Below, piece after piece: positions 1 through 6,528 of a DNA stretch of 9,737 bases (position 1 is the stretch's first letter; the number at the start of each line of letters is the position of its first letter). The DNA is taken from NCBI GenBank assembly GCA_028682985.1, contig JAJRAE010000055.1, positions 1-9,737 on the forward strand, read 5' to 3'. The notes under the pieces are model-generated. The model searched no databases, had not been told where the DNA came from, and worked only from the letters and a program-made list of their open reading frames with translations. The position numbers were made by a program, and so were the translations under genes. Source of the stretch: Methanobacterium sp. GTDB lineage: Archaea > Methanobacteriota > Methanobacteria > Methanobacteriales > Methanobacteriaceae.

Positions 1-189
1 ACGGGAATTGCCCTGGAAATACTGGGAGTACCCATCGTAAACACAGTTATGCTGGGTGCCTTTGCCGGTGCCACTGGTGTAGTTACCGTAGATTCCGTGG
101 TAAAAGTTACTAAAGAAACCTTCCCTGGTAAAATTGGTGAAAAGAACGCTAAAGCCGTGGAAGTTGCATATGAGCAAATAAAAAAATAA
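1..189 (+). CDS. porC: Pyruvate synthase gamma subunit PorC, C-terminal fragment (5' end outside window)
   Basis: An open frame runs from the first base to a TAA at 187-189 and gives the last 62 residues of a 2-oxoacid:ferredoxin oxidoreductase gamma subunit. The recognisable parts are the family stretch VNTVMLGAFAGATGVV, followed by a FPGK segment and a helical tail ending AYEQIKK. The gamma subunit is the small domain that completes the multi-subunit pyruvate:ferredoxin oxidoreductase in the cytoplasm. Its identity as PorC rather than KorC or VorC rests on the neighbours, since porD, porA and porB follow at once. The stop codon lies next to the ribosome binding site of porD, so the two genes are cotranscribed. 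The start and promoter of the operon are off the left edge. Confidence 0.85.
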   Translation, partial: TGIALEILGVPIVNTVMLGAFAGATGVVTVDSVVKVTKETFPGKIGEKNAKAVEVAYEQIKK

Positions 190-198
190 GGTGATTTT

Positions 199-441
199 AT
201 GACGTCCATAGGAGCTACCGTTAAAGAGCCTGGAAGCAGCAAACACAACAAAACAGGTAGCTGGAGAACTTTTAAACCAATTTTAGACAAAGAAAAATGT
301 ATTGATTGTGAAAATTGTTTTTTATTCTGCCCAGAGGGCTGTATTAATAAAGAGTATGATATTGATTATGATTACTGTAAAGGCTGTGGAATATGTGCCG
401 AAGAATGCCCAGTAAAAGCCATTAAAATGGAGAGAGAATAA
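199..441 (+). CDS. porD: Pyruvate synthase delta subunit PorD (2[4Fe-4S] ferredoxin)
   Basis: This 80-residue protein is the ferredoxin-like subunit that passes electrons between external ferredoxin and the catalytic PorA/PorB core. Two classical [4Fe-4S] motifs are visible: C34-x2-C37-x2-C40-x3-C44-P and C60-x2-C63-x2-C66-x3-C70-P. C48 is an additional cysteine between them. The N-terminal 30 residues (with GSWRTFKP) are the usual delta-subunit lead-in. The ATG at 199 is preceded by GGTGAT at 190-195, a near-perfect archaeal Shine-Dalgarno sequence. The stop TAA shares its last A with the ATG of porA (439-443), which points to translational coupling. Length and motif layout are normal for the family. 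Confidence 0.93.
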   Translation: MTSIGATVKEPGSSKHNKTGSWRTFKPILDKEKCIDCENCFLFCPEGCINKEYDIDYDYCKGCGICAEECPVKAIKMERE

Positions 442-1592
442 TGCTTAGAGTTATTTCTGCAAATAGAGCCTTAGCTGAAGCAGTTAAACTGGCAAGACCT
501 AAAGTTGTTCCAGTTTATCCTATAACCCCTCAAACGACTATATCTGAATATCTAGCCAGTTTTGTGGCGGACGGAGAACTTAAAGCAGAATACATAATGG
601 TTGAATCAGAGCATAGTGCTATAAGTGCCGCATTAGGTGCCTCAGGGACCGGTGTAAGAGTATTCACCGCAACCTCCTCCCAGGGCCTGGCTTTAATGCA
701 CGAAATTTTATTCGCCGCAGCAGGATTAAGAGCCCCCATAGTAATGGGAAACGCTAACAGAGCTTTATCTGCCCCTCTTAGTATTTGGAATGACCAACAA
801 GACTCCATATCCGAAAGAGACAGTGGATGGATGCAGTTCTTCGCAGAAAATGCCCAGGAAGCACTGGACTTTATACTGCAGGCTTATCGAATTTCTGAAG
901 ACCAGGATGTACTGCTCCCCAGCATGGTCTGTGTGGACGGGTTCATACTAACCCATACCGTAGAACCGGTGGACATTCCCACCCAGGAGGATGTTGATAA
1001 GTTCCTACCACCATACCAGCCCACCCATTCTTATCTGGACCCCGAACATCCCATGTCAATTGGAACCTTCACCGACCCCAACTACTACATGGACGCCAGA
1101 TACGACATGGAAATAGCCATGGAAGGCGCTGTTGACGTGATAAGAAAAGTTAACAAAGAATTTGAAGAAGTATTCGGAAGAAAATATGACCTTGTTGAAA
1201 AATATGAATGTGAAGACGCGGAAATCATCCTGGTTGCCATGGGATCAATCTGCGGAACCATCAAAGCCGTAATAGACGATCTCAGGGAAAAAGGAGAAAA
1301 AATAGGACTGCTGAAAGTTATCTCATTTAGACCTTTCCCCAGGGAAGATATCTACAACGCAGTTAAAAACGCGAACCGGATCGCGGTGCTGGATAAAAAT
1401 ATTTCAATGGGAATTGGAGGAGTTTTATTCAACGAAATAAAAGCTAAAATGGATGTCGACGCCTCAGGATTTATATTAGGACTGGGAGGGCGCGATGTGC
1501 CCCCAGAAGATATTATTAGAATAATAGAAAGAACAAGAAACCCAACTGACACTCAAAAGATCAACTGGATCGGAATTAAGGAGGAGGAATAA
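441..1592 (+). CDS. porA: Pyruvate synthase alpha subunit PorA
   Basis: At 383 residues this is a typical PorA, the subunit that joins PorB in binding thiamine diphosphate and substrate for reductive carboxylation of acetyl-CoA to pyruvate. Residues 1-180 form the pyrimidine-binding domain, with YPITPQT at 26-32 and the VESEHSA segment at 54-60. E56 is the likely Glu that activates the cofactor. The stretch NRALSAPLSIWND (106-118), followed by RDSGWMQFFAEN (126-137), resembles pyruvate rather than 2-oxoglutarate enzymes. Residues from about 259 onward form the second domain (AEIILVAMGS, then LLKVISFRPFP). GGAGAG at 429-434 is the ribosome binding site, inside the end of porD. TAA is followed three bases later by the porB start. 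PorA versus VorA or KorA is decided by sequence resemblance from memory and by operon context. Confidence 0.93.
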   Translation: MLRVISANRALAEAVKLARPKVVPVYPITPQTTISEYLASFVADGELKAEYIMVESEHSAISAALGASGTGVRVFTATSSQGLALMHEILFAAAGLRAPIVMGNANRALSAPLSIWNDQQDSISERDSGWMQFFAENAQEALDFILQAYRISEDQDVLLPSMVCVDGFILTHTVEPVDIPTQEDVDKFLPPYQPTHSYLDPEHPMSIGTFTDPNYYMDARYDMEIAMEGAVDVIRKVNKEFEEVFGRKYDLVEKYECEDAEIILVAMGSICGTIKAVIDDLREKGEKIGLLKVISFRPFPREDIYNAVKNANRIAVLDKNISMGIGGVLFNEIKAKMDVDASGFILGLGGRDVPPEDIIRIIERTRNPTDTQKINWIGIKEEE

Positions 1593-1595
1593 AAT

Positions 1596-2462
1596 ATGGA
1601 AATACCAGAAGAAGAATTTCTCGCACCAGGACACCGAGGATGCGCTGGATGCGGTGCCACAGTCGGAGTAAGACTGGCCCTCAAGATGCTGGGAAAAAAC
1701 ACCGTCGCAGTATCCGCCACCGGCTGCCTGGAAGTAATCACCACCCCCTATCCAGAAACTTCCTGGAAGATACCATGGATACATGTGGCATTTGAAAACG
1801 CCGCCGCAGTAGCTTCCGGAGTTGAAAGAGCCCTCAAATCACAGGGAAAAGATGATGTTAACGTAGTAACCTTCGCCGGAGACGGTGGTACTGCAGATAT
1901 CGGATTACAGGCCCTGTCCGGGGCAATGGAAAGAGGGCATAATTTGATATACATCTGCTACGACAACGAAGCCTACATGAACACCGGAGTGCAGAGAAGT
2001 GGAGCCACACCATACGGTGCTTCAACCACCACCTCACCACATGGAAAAGAAAGTTTTGGTGAGGACAAACCTAAAAAGAACATACCCATGATAATGGCAG
2101 CTCATGGAGTGCCATACGTGGCAACGGCATCCATATCATATCCAGAAGATTTCATGAAAAAAGTAAAAAAGGCAAAAGAAGTAGATGGTCCAGCTTACAT
2201 TCACCTGCACCAACCATGCACAACTGGATGGGGTTTTGACCCATCACAAACCATTGAACTGGGAAGACTAGCTGTGGAAACCGGTTCATGGATATTATAT
2301 GAAATCGAAGAGGGAGAGTTCAAAATAACCTACCGGCCCATGCAGAGAAAACCAGTAAACACCTACCTGGAATCCCAGAAAAGATTCAAACACCTGAAGG
2401 AAGAAGAAAAAGATAGAATTCAGGAATACGTGGATCAGGTCTGTGCCGAGCTTAAAATATAA
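1596..2462 (+). CDS. porB: Pyruvate synthase beta subunit PorB
   Basis: This 288-residue subunit carries the diphosphate-binding half of the thiamine diphosphate site and the proximal [4Fe-4S] cluster. The TPP motif is visible as GDGGTADIG (95-103) followed by the metal-binding Asn of YDNEAYMNTG (N124). Four cysteines sit where the cluster ligands of pyruvate:ferredoxin oxidoreductases are expected: C16 and C19 in GCAGCG, C44 in ATGCLE, and C208 in HQPCTTGWG. The last segment, with its Trp-Gly-Phe, is typical of PorB. The ATG at 1596 lies just after a strong GGAGGA (1583-1588) at the end of porA. The tail runs 16 bases past the alternative GTG start of porE, but the likely porE start is downstream of the porB stop. 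Confidence 0.94.
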   Translation: MEIPEEEFLAPGHRGCAGCGATVGVRLALKMLGKNTVAVSATGCLEVITTPYPETSWKIPWIHVAFENAAAVASGVERALKSQGKDDVNVVTFAGDGGTADIGLQALSGAMERGHNLIYICYDNEAYMNTGVQRSGATPYGASTTTSPHGKESFGEDKPKKNIPMIMAAHGVPYVATASISYPEDFMKKVKKAKEVDGPAYIHLHQPCTTGWGFDPSQTIELGRLAVETGSWILYEIEEGEFKITYRPMQRKPVNTYLESQKRFKHLKEEEKDRIQEYVDQVCAELKI

Positions 2463-2465
2463 TAT

Positions 2466-2472
2466 TGGGGGT
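2466..2472 (+). promoter_or_regulatory. Ribosome binding site that decides the porE start
   Basis: GGGGGTAAT begins right after the porB stop codon and is a close match to the archaeal GGAGGTGAT consensus. It ends a few bases before TTG at 2479. This favours TTG 2479 as the porE start over the upstream in-frame GTG at 2443, which lies inside porB. Confidence 0.6.
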
Positions 2473-2478
2473 AATATT

Positions 2479-2985
2479 TTGGAAAAAATACTTATTCAAC
2501 CAGATATCTGTGATGGCTGTCTGGATTGTGAAGAGGCGTGCAACCAAGTTTACGGCACCTCCCGAATTATGGTCCGAGAAGTGGAGGGTTCCTTTTATCC
2601 CATTATCTGTCAACACTGCGAGGACGCTCCCTGCAAATTAATATGCCCCACTGAAGCCGTAGGTGAAGAGGGAATAGACGAAGCAAAATGTATAGGCTGT
2701 GGCCTATGTATGATGGTCTGCCCCTTCGGATCAATTGCCATACATGAAAGGAAAGCTCATAAATGTACCCAGTGCCCAGACCAGGACACACCCGCCTGTA
2801 TAAAGGCCTGTTCCAAAAGAGCCATAGCACTGGTGGACCCAGAAAAACTTAAACTGGAGAAACAGAAACAATACCTGGAAAGACTATCCGGAATGGGTAA
2901 AAAACAGAAGCGCAGCCAGTTCGTTAATATTTTAACCTCAAACACCCGTGCAAAAAAAGTGCTTCACAAGGAGGATAGCAGATGA
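2479..2985 (+). CDS. porE: PorE, four-cluster polyferredoxin of the pyruvate synthase operon
   Basis: With the TTG start at 2479 the product has 168 residues and begins MEKILIQPDICDGC. It contains 16 cysteines in four groups: C11/14/17/21, C44/47/52/56, C71/74/77/81 and C96/99/107/111. This matches the four-[4Fe-4S] electron-transfer subunits of the HycB/CooF/DmsB type. The lysine- and arginine-rich tail (about 122-168) has no cysteine. In methanogens porE and porF follow the por structural genes. In Methanococcus maripaludis they have been linked to electron delivery to the anabolic pyruvate oxidoreductase, so I infer the same role here. A longer form from GTG 2443 would add 12 residues of unconvincing sequence overlapping porB. 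The stop TGA overlaps the ATG of porF (ATGA at 2982-2985). Confidence 0.85.
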   Translation: MEKILIQPDICDGCLDCEEACNQVYGTSRIMVREVEGSFYPIICQHCEDAPCKLICPTEAVGEEGIDEAKCIGCGLCMMVCPFGSIAIHERKAHKCTQCPDQDTPACIKACSKRAIALVDPEKLKLEKQKQYLERLSGMGKKQKRSQFVNILTSNTRAKKVLHKEDSR

Positions 2986-3413
2986 AAGAACTAATATCTG
3001 TTCCTGAATTATGCGAGGAATGCTCACTCTGCGAAAGAAACTGTCCCCAAAATGCTATTCGCGTGGTGAACGGAGTCCCCATATTCTGTCTGCACTGCTC
3101 ACCAGACCGAGCTCCATGCCTAACAGTCTGTCCAGAAGGTGCAATAGAAGAAAAAGACGGAGCCATAATCATCGATGAAGATATGTGCATCGGCTGCGGA
3201 CTGTGCAGGGACACCTGCCCAGTGGGCGCAATCCATATCAATGAATCTGGCATAGCTAAAAAATGCAACCTGTGTTTTGATCAGGAAAAACCTGCCTGCG
3301 TGCTGGCATGCCCAACTGAAGCTCTTAAAATGGATTCCGAGGATATTCTACTTGAAAAGAGGGATAAAATAGCCAAGGAACTTGAAAAGATCAAGATGAT
3401 AATGAAGTATTAA
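2982..3413 (+). CDS. porF: PorF, four-cluster polyferredoxin of the pyruvate synthase operon
   Basis: This 143-residue cytoplasmic protein has the same plan as PorE, with four groups of four cysteines: C11/14/17/21, C36/39/46/50, C69/72/75/79 and C95/98/106/110. It therefore probably holds four [4Fe-4S] clusters. The first and third groups have the compact CxxCxxCxxxC spacing. The second and fourth have longer gaps before the third cysteine, as in HycB-like carriers. The matching spacing suggests that PorE and PorF arose by duplication. The ATG lies in an ATGA overlap with the porE stop, with GGAGGAT just upstream, so translation is coupled. A charged helix with many Lys and Glu (about 119-143) ends the protein. 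It probably ferries electrons from a low-potential donor to PorD; the donor is not shown by the sequence. Confidence 0.86.
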   Translation: MKELISVPELCEECSLCERNCPQNAIRVVNGVPIFCLHCSPDRAPCLTVCPEGAIEEKDGAIIIDEDMCIGCGLCRDTCPVGAIHINESGIAKKCNLCFDQEKPACVLACPTEALKMDSEDILLEKRDKIAKELEKIKMIMKY

Positions 3414-3419
3414 ACTCTA

Positions 3420-3432
3420 TTTTTTTATTTTT
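3420..3432 (+). terminator. Putative T-run terminator after the por operon
   Basis: Seven T residues, an A and five more T residues follow the porF stop by seven bases. Archaeal RNA polymerase commonly stops on such runs without a hairpin. It would separate the por operon from fumA at least in part. It may instead be leaky, since fumA starts only 56 bases after porF. Confidence 0.45.
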
Positions 3433-3469
3433 AACTGATTAATTTTAAATCTCAATTAGGAGTAGCCTA

Positions 3470-4312
3470 ATGATCTCCCAAAAACAGATAGAAGAAACTG
3501 TTTGCAATTTACTGAAACAGGCTGTTATTGAACTACCGCCAGACGTCACCAGAGCACTGGAAGAAGCTTACCAAAAAGAAGACCATGAGCTCGCCCTTTT
3601 AAACTTAGAGGCCATATTAAAAAACATCAGGACCGCCCGGGAAATGGGAATACCCATGTGCCAGGACACCGGCCTGCCCATTGTATTTGTTAAAATGGGA
3701 GATGTTTCTGCAGAAAATCTCTATGAAGGAATAAGAAAGGGTGTTGAGAGGGCCACAAAGGAGATTCCTCTAAGGCCTAATGTGGTTGACCCCCTAACCC
3801 GGATTAACACTGGCAACAACCTGGGAGTGGGAATCCCCCAGATTGATGTGGAGCTTATCAAGGGGGACTATTTGGAGTTAACAGTTTTTCCTAAAGGTTT
3901 TGGTTCTGAAAACAACAATGCGTTGAAGATGGCCCTTCCTGGTGAGGGTGTGGATGGTATTAAAGATTTTGTACTGGAAACAGTGATGAAAGCTGGAGGC
4001 AAACCATGCCCACCCATAGTAGTGGGTGTGGGAATTGGAGGATCCTCAGATATGGCTTTGAAACTGGCAAAAAAAGCACTGCTCCGGGAAGTTGGAGAAC
4101 CACATAAACAGGGTAGAATAGCTCAGATTGAAAAGGAGATACTGGAATCTGTAAATAAAACTGGTATTGGACCCATGGGTTTAGGTGGTAAAACCACTGC
4201 TCTGGATGTTAAAATAGAATTAGCCGACACACATACTGCAGGACTGCCTATTGGTGTTTGTATTCAATGCTGGGCTGACCGACACGCCAGTGCTGTTATT
4301 AAACCCAAATAA
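3470..4312 (+). CDS. fumA: Class I fumarate hydratase, alpha (Fe-S) subunit
   Basis: This 280-residue protein is the N-terminal half of a two-subunit, [4Fe-4S]-dependent fumarase, which interconverts fumarate and malate. Three cysteines fall in family motifs and are the likely cluster ligands: C64 in PMCQDTG, C180 in KPCPPI and C267 in IQCWADRH. Other family stretches are GFGSENNNALKM, VGVGIGG and the NKTGIGPMGLGG segment. The related L-tartrate dehydratase alpha subunit has the same fold, but fumarase fits a methanogen's incomplete reductive TCA branch better. AGGAG at 3458-3462 supports the ATG. The beta subunit, needed to complete the active site, is absent: the next gene is unrelated and convergent, 16 bases away. 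In this group the two subunits can be encoded apart. The position right after por groups genes of pyruvate and C4-acid synthesis. Confidence 0.88.
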   Translation: MISQKQIEETVCNLLKQAVIELPPDVTRALEEAYQKEDHELALLNLEAILKNIRTAREMGIPMCQDTGLPIVFVKMGDVSAENLYEGIRKGVERATKEIPLRPNVVDPLTRINTGNNLGVGIPQIDVELIKGDYLELTVFPKGFGSENNNALKMALPGEGVDGIKDFVLETVMKAGGKPCPPIVVGVGIGGSSDMALKLAKKALLREVGEPHKQGRIAQIEKEILESVNKTGIGPMGLGGKTTALDVKIELADTHTAGLPIGVCIQCWADRHASAVIKPK

Positions 4313-4328
4313 ACTAATTAAATTTATA

Positions 4329-4904
4329 CTATTCTAGATCTTCAATAAGCCGACCTGTCAGAACTGATTCCGGTCTTTCCTTTAATATATCAGATGTTTC
4401 ATGATGGAGATCCTTCATCTTGAAAAATAGCCAGAACTTCCTTCCTTTCTGTCCAGTGTGGATGAGTGCATAGGCTCCTTTAAGTTTCTCACCCTCCAGG
4501 TAGAATTCGACATGCCCCTCCTCTATGGCCTGTTCCATGGTGATTTTCTGGCCTTCCTTCTCTTTAAGATTCCGGTAGGTGCCGGTATCCCACACAATCA
4601 CTGTCCCGGCCCCATAGTTGCCCTGTGGTATGGTCCCCTCAAAATCAATGTAGTCCAGGGGATGGTCTTCGGTTGGTATGGCCAGTCGCTTCTGGGTGTA
4701 GTCTATTGAGGGTCCTTTTGGTACGGCCCATGACTTTAAAACACCATCAACTTCCAGTCTGAGATCGTAGTGCAGTCTGCTGGCATCATGCTTCTGTATC
4801 ACGAATCGTGGTTTTGCAGAAGAAGATCCCTGGCTGGTGAATGGTTCTGGGGTTTTTTCGAAATCCCTTTTTTCTTTATATTTACTTAACTTATCTTCCA
4901 CCAT
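4329..4904 (-). CDS. Stand-alone LigD-type DNA 3'-phosphoesterase
   Basis: The 191-residue product matches the phosphoesterase module of bacterial LigD, which trims 3'-phosphates and 3'-ribonucleotides from DNA ends so that they can be ligated. The active-site set is visible: H39, H45, D47 and R49 in the stretch KHDASRLHYDLRLEVDG, R73 (QKRLAI), and H81 and Y85 in EDHPLDYIDFEG, followed by IPQGNYGAG (92-100). All lie three positions below the numbering I recall for Pseudomonas LigD. No ligase or polymerase domain is attached, and no Ku or ligase gene is nearby. Free-standing archaeal members of this family are known and active. The first 30 residues are charged and poorly conserved. The ATG at 4904 has GAGGA only two bases upstream; the next codon, GTG, is an alternative start with better spacing. 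The gene lies downstream of phoU but probably has its own promoter. Confidence 0.88.
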   Translation of the reverse strand: MVEDKLSKYKEKRDFEKTPEPFTSQGSSSAKPRFVIQKHDASRLHYDLRLEVDGVLKSWAVPKGPSIDYTQKRLAIPTEDHPLDYIDFEGTIPQGNYGAGTVIVWDTGTYRNLKEKEGQKITMEQAIEEGHVEFYLEGEKLKGAYALIHTGQKGRKFWLFFKMKDLHHETSDILKERPESVLTGRLIEDLE

Positions 4905-4975
4905 ATTCCTCTACCAATATTATAATTTGTTTTCTCTTTGAAAAAAAAGTTTCCCAGTTATCAAGAAGAACTTGG

Positions 4976-4985
4976 TTTTATAAAA
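4976..4985 (-). promoter_or_regulatory. Putative TATA box of the 3'-phosphoesterase gene
   Basis: TTTTATAAAA lies 72-81 bases upstream of the ATG. It would place transcription start near 4950-4957, leaving a leader of about 45-50 bases. The sequence is self-complementary, so its direction comes only from the gene order. The region is very A+T-rich, which lowers confidence. Confidence 0.35.
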
Positions 4986-5005
4986 TCAATTATAATAAAA
5001 ATTTT

Positions 5006-5036
5006 AAAAAATAAAAATAAGAAATAATAATAAAAA
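5006..5036 (-). terminator. Putative T-run terminator of the pst-phoU operon
   Basis: Read on the - strand, the DNA after the phoU stop holds several T runs (5032-5036, 5013-5017 and 5006-5011) separated by one or a few bases. Clustered T runs of this kind are typical archaeal termination regions. It sits between phoU and the TATA-like box of the next gene. Confidence 0.5.
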
Positions 5037-5053
5037 TTTATTTAATCGCTTTA

Positions 5054-5713
5054 TCAGGGTTTTTCACAGGTTATCATGAATATGGTACGGTCCCCTATGC
5101 TTTCCGCCCGGTCTGCAATTCTTTCCAGGAAACGGGCTACAAAAAGAAGATAGATCATGTAATAAATGGCGTCTTTTTCATCGAACATGCTCTTGGTGAT
5201 GTCTTTAAGGGCTATGTCAAACAGGTCATCAACTTTATCATCATCCCGGTGCAGTCCCCGGGCTATGCTCATATCCTGGTTTACAAATGCGGAAATGCTT
5301 TTGCTGATCATGCTTTCCACAATATCTGCCATGTGGGTTATATCGTTCATCGGTCTTTCTGGGATCTTCTCACCCTTTATATGCCGGGCTACCTCAGCTA
5401 TGTTGGAGGCCAACCCACCCATTCTCTGAAAGTGACTTCCTACTTTAAGTGCTGCTTCTATAAATCTTAAATCACTGGCTACCGGCTGTTCAGCAGCTAT
5501 TATGCTCATTGTCTTGTGCTCCAGGTTGTAGTTCATCCTCTCAATTTCTTCACTAGACTGAATTACTTCCTTAACCAGCTCTTCATCATACTCAGTGAAT
5601 GCCTTTAGTGAATTTCGGTAAGCTATAAGTGCAGTTTTACCCATCTTCTCTACATAGTCTCTTAACTTCTGCAATCTTTTCCTAAATACTATTCTAGGAT
5701 ATTTTTTCTCCAT
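5054..5713 (-). CDS. phoU: Phosphate uptake regulator PhoU
   Basis: The 219-residue product is an all-helical PhoU with two three-helix repeats, the usual length for the family. The second repeat ends with the clear motif LERIADRAESIGDRTIFM (about 195-212), the counterpart of the ERxxDHxxNI metal-binding helix. Here R and E replace the more usual H and N. The first repeat carries the related but weaker NIAEVARHI segment. PhoU binds metal ions, contacts the Pst transporter on the cytoplasmic side and represses or limits phosphate uptake. In bacteria it also signals to PhoR, but no PhoR/PhoB pair is seen here. TGAGGTA about eight bases upstream supports the ATG. It is the last gene of the pst cluster, with a 56-bp gap after pstB. 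Confidence 0.92.
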   Translation of the reverse strand: MEKKYPRIVFRKRLQKLRDYVEKMGKTALIAYRNSLKAFTEYDEELVKEVIQSSEEIERMNYNLEHKTMSIIAAEQPVASDLRFIEAALKVGSHFQRMGGLASNIAEVARHIKGEKIPERPMNDITHMADIVESMISKSISAFVNQDMSIARGLHRDDDKVDDLFDIALKDITKSMFDEKDAIYYMIYLLFVARFLERIADRAESIGDRTIFMITCEKP

Positions 5714-5740
5714 TTTTTTACCTCAGTTAATAATAAAAAT

Positions 5741-5750
5741 TTTATAAATA
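5741..5750 (-). promoter_or_regulatory. Possible internal TATA box before phoU
   Basis: TATTTATAAA on the - strand fits the archaeal TATA consensus. It would start transcription at about 5717-5721, only a few bases before the ATG and on top of the ribosome binding site. That spacing is poor, so this is a weak candidate for separate phoU expression. Confidence 0.25.
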
Positions 5751-5769
5751 CCTATAATTAAATCTTTTT

Positions 5770-6522
5770 TTAACCGAACCTTCCTGTGATATAATCCTCT
5801 GTTCTCTGATCGCATGGTTCAATGAATATTTTATCGGTTGATCCGCTTTCTATTATCTCACCATTTAAGAAAAATGCCGTGCATTTAGAAACCCGTGTTG
5901 CCTGTTGCATATTATGGGTAACAATTATAATGGTGTAGTCTCTCTTCAGCCTATGAATCAAATCCTCTATTTTGGTGGTGGATATTGGATCCAGGGCAGA
6001 ACAGGGCTCATCCATCAGTATAACCTCTGGTTCAACAGCTATAGTTCGGGCTATGCACAGTCTCTGTTGCTGTCCACCGGAAAGTCCCATGGCTGATTTA
6101 TCCAATTTATTTTTAACTTCATCCCAGAGTGCTGCTGCTTTAAGGCTTTCCTCAACTTTCTCTTTTAACATCCTCTTATCTGTAATTCCATGTATCTGCA
6201 GTCCATATGCTACATTGTCAAATATGGATTTGGGAAATGGATTAGGTTTCTGGAAAACCATTCCCACCCTTTTACGGAGGTCAACCACATCTACTTTGGG
6301 ATCGTAGATGTCTTCTTCATCTAAAAGTACGGTTCCGGTTTTGTGGAAAGTATCTATCAGGTCATTCATCCTGTTTAAGGTTCGGATGAACGTTGATTTT
6401 CCACATCCAGAAGGCCCGATAAGTGCAGTGACCATGTTATTCTTTATATTTAAATTCACATCTTTGAGAACGTGCAGATCATCAAAGTAAACATTTAAAT
6501 CTTGAACTTCAATTCTATCCAT
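5770..6522 (-). CDS. pstB: Phosphate ABC transporter ATP-binding protein PstB
   Basis: The 250-residue ATPase powers phosphate import through PstC/PstA on the inner face of the membrane. All ABC motifs are present: Walker A GPSGCGKST (36-44), Q-loop Q91 in MVFQKPNPFP, signature LSGGQQQR (147-154), Walker B VILMDEP (167-173) with D-loop SALD (175-178), and switch H203 in VTHNMQQA. The Q-loop followed by PNPFPKSI and the signature LSGGQQQRLCIAR are strongly PstB-like. Length is standard. It starts six bases after the pstA stop, with a GGGGAGAT ribosome binding site formed by the last pstA codons (6531-6538), so the two are translationally linked. Confidence 0.96.
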   Translation of the reverse strand: MDRIEVQDLNVYFDDLHVLKDVNLNIKNNMVTALIGPSGCGKSTFIRTLNRMNDLIDTFHKTGTVLLDEEDIYDPKVDVVDLRKRVGMVFQKPNPFPKSIFDNVAYGLQIHGITDKRMLKEKVEESLKAAALWDEVKNKLDKSAMGLSGGQQQRLCIARTIAVEPEVILMDEPCSALDPISTTKIEDLIHRLKRDYTIIIVTHNMQQATRVSKCTAFFLNGEIIESGSTDKIFIEPCDQRTEDYITGRFG

Positions 6523-6528
6523 TTTATT

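Noticed and set aside
1476..1784. A 102-codon - strand frame spanning the porA-porB junction
   Set aside because: It is antisense to two certain genes and has no recognisable domain.
441..2462. 2-oxoglutarate synthase (KorA/KorB) instead of pyruvate synthase
   Set aside because: The NRALSAPLSIWND and RDSGWMQFFAEN segments, the four-cysteine PorB with a C-terminal HQPCTTGWG, and the downstream porE and porF genes all fit pyruvate synthase better.
2924..3268. A 114-codon frame on the - strand, opposite porE and porF
   Set aside because: It lies wholly antisense to cysteine-rich coding sequence, has no ribosome binding site of note and resembles no family. The frame is open because of the codon bias of porF.
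5972..6307. A 111-codon frame on the + strand, opposite pstB
   Set aside because: It covers the ABC motifs of pstB on the other strand and reads as low-complexity Ser/Leu sequence. PstB is unambiguous.
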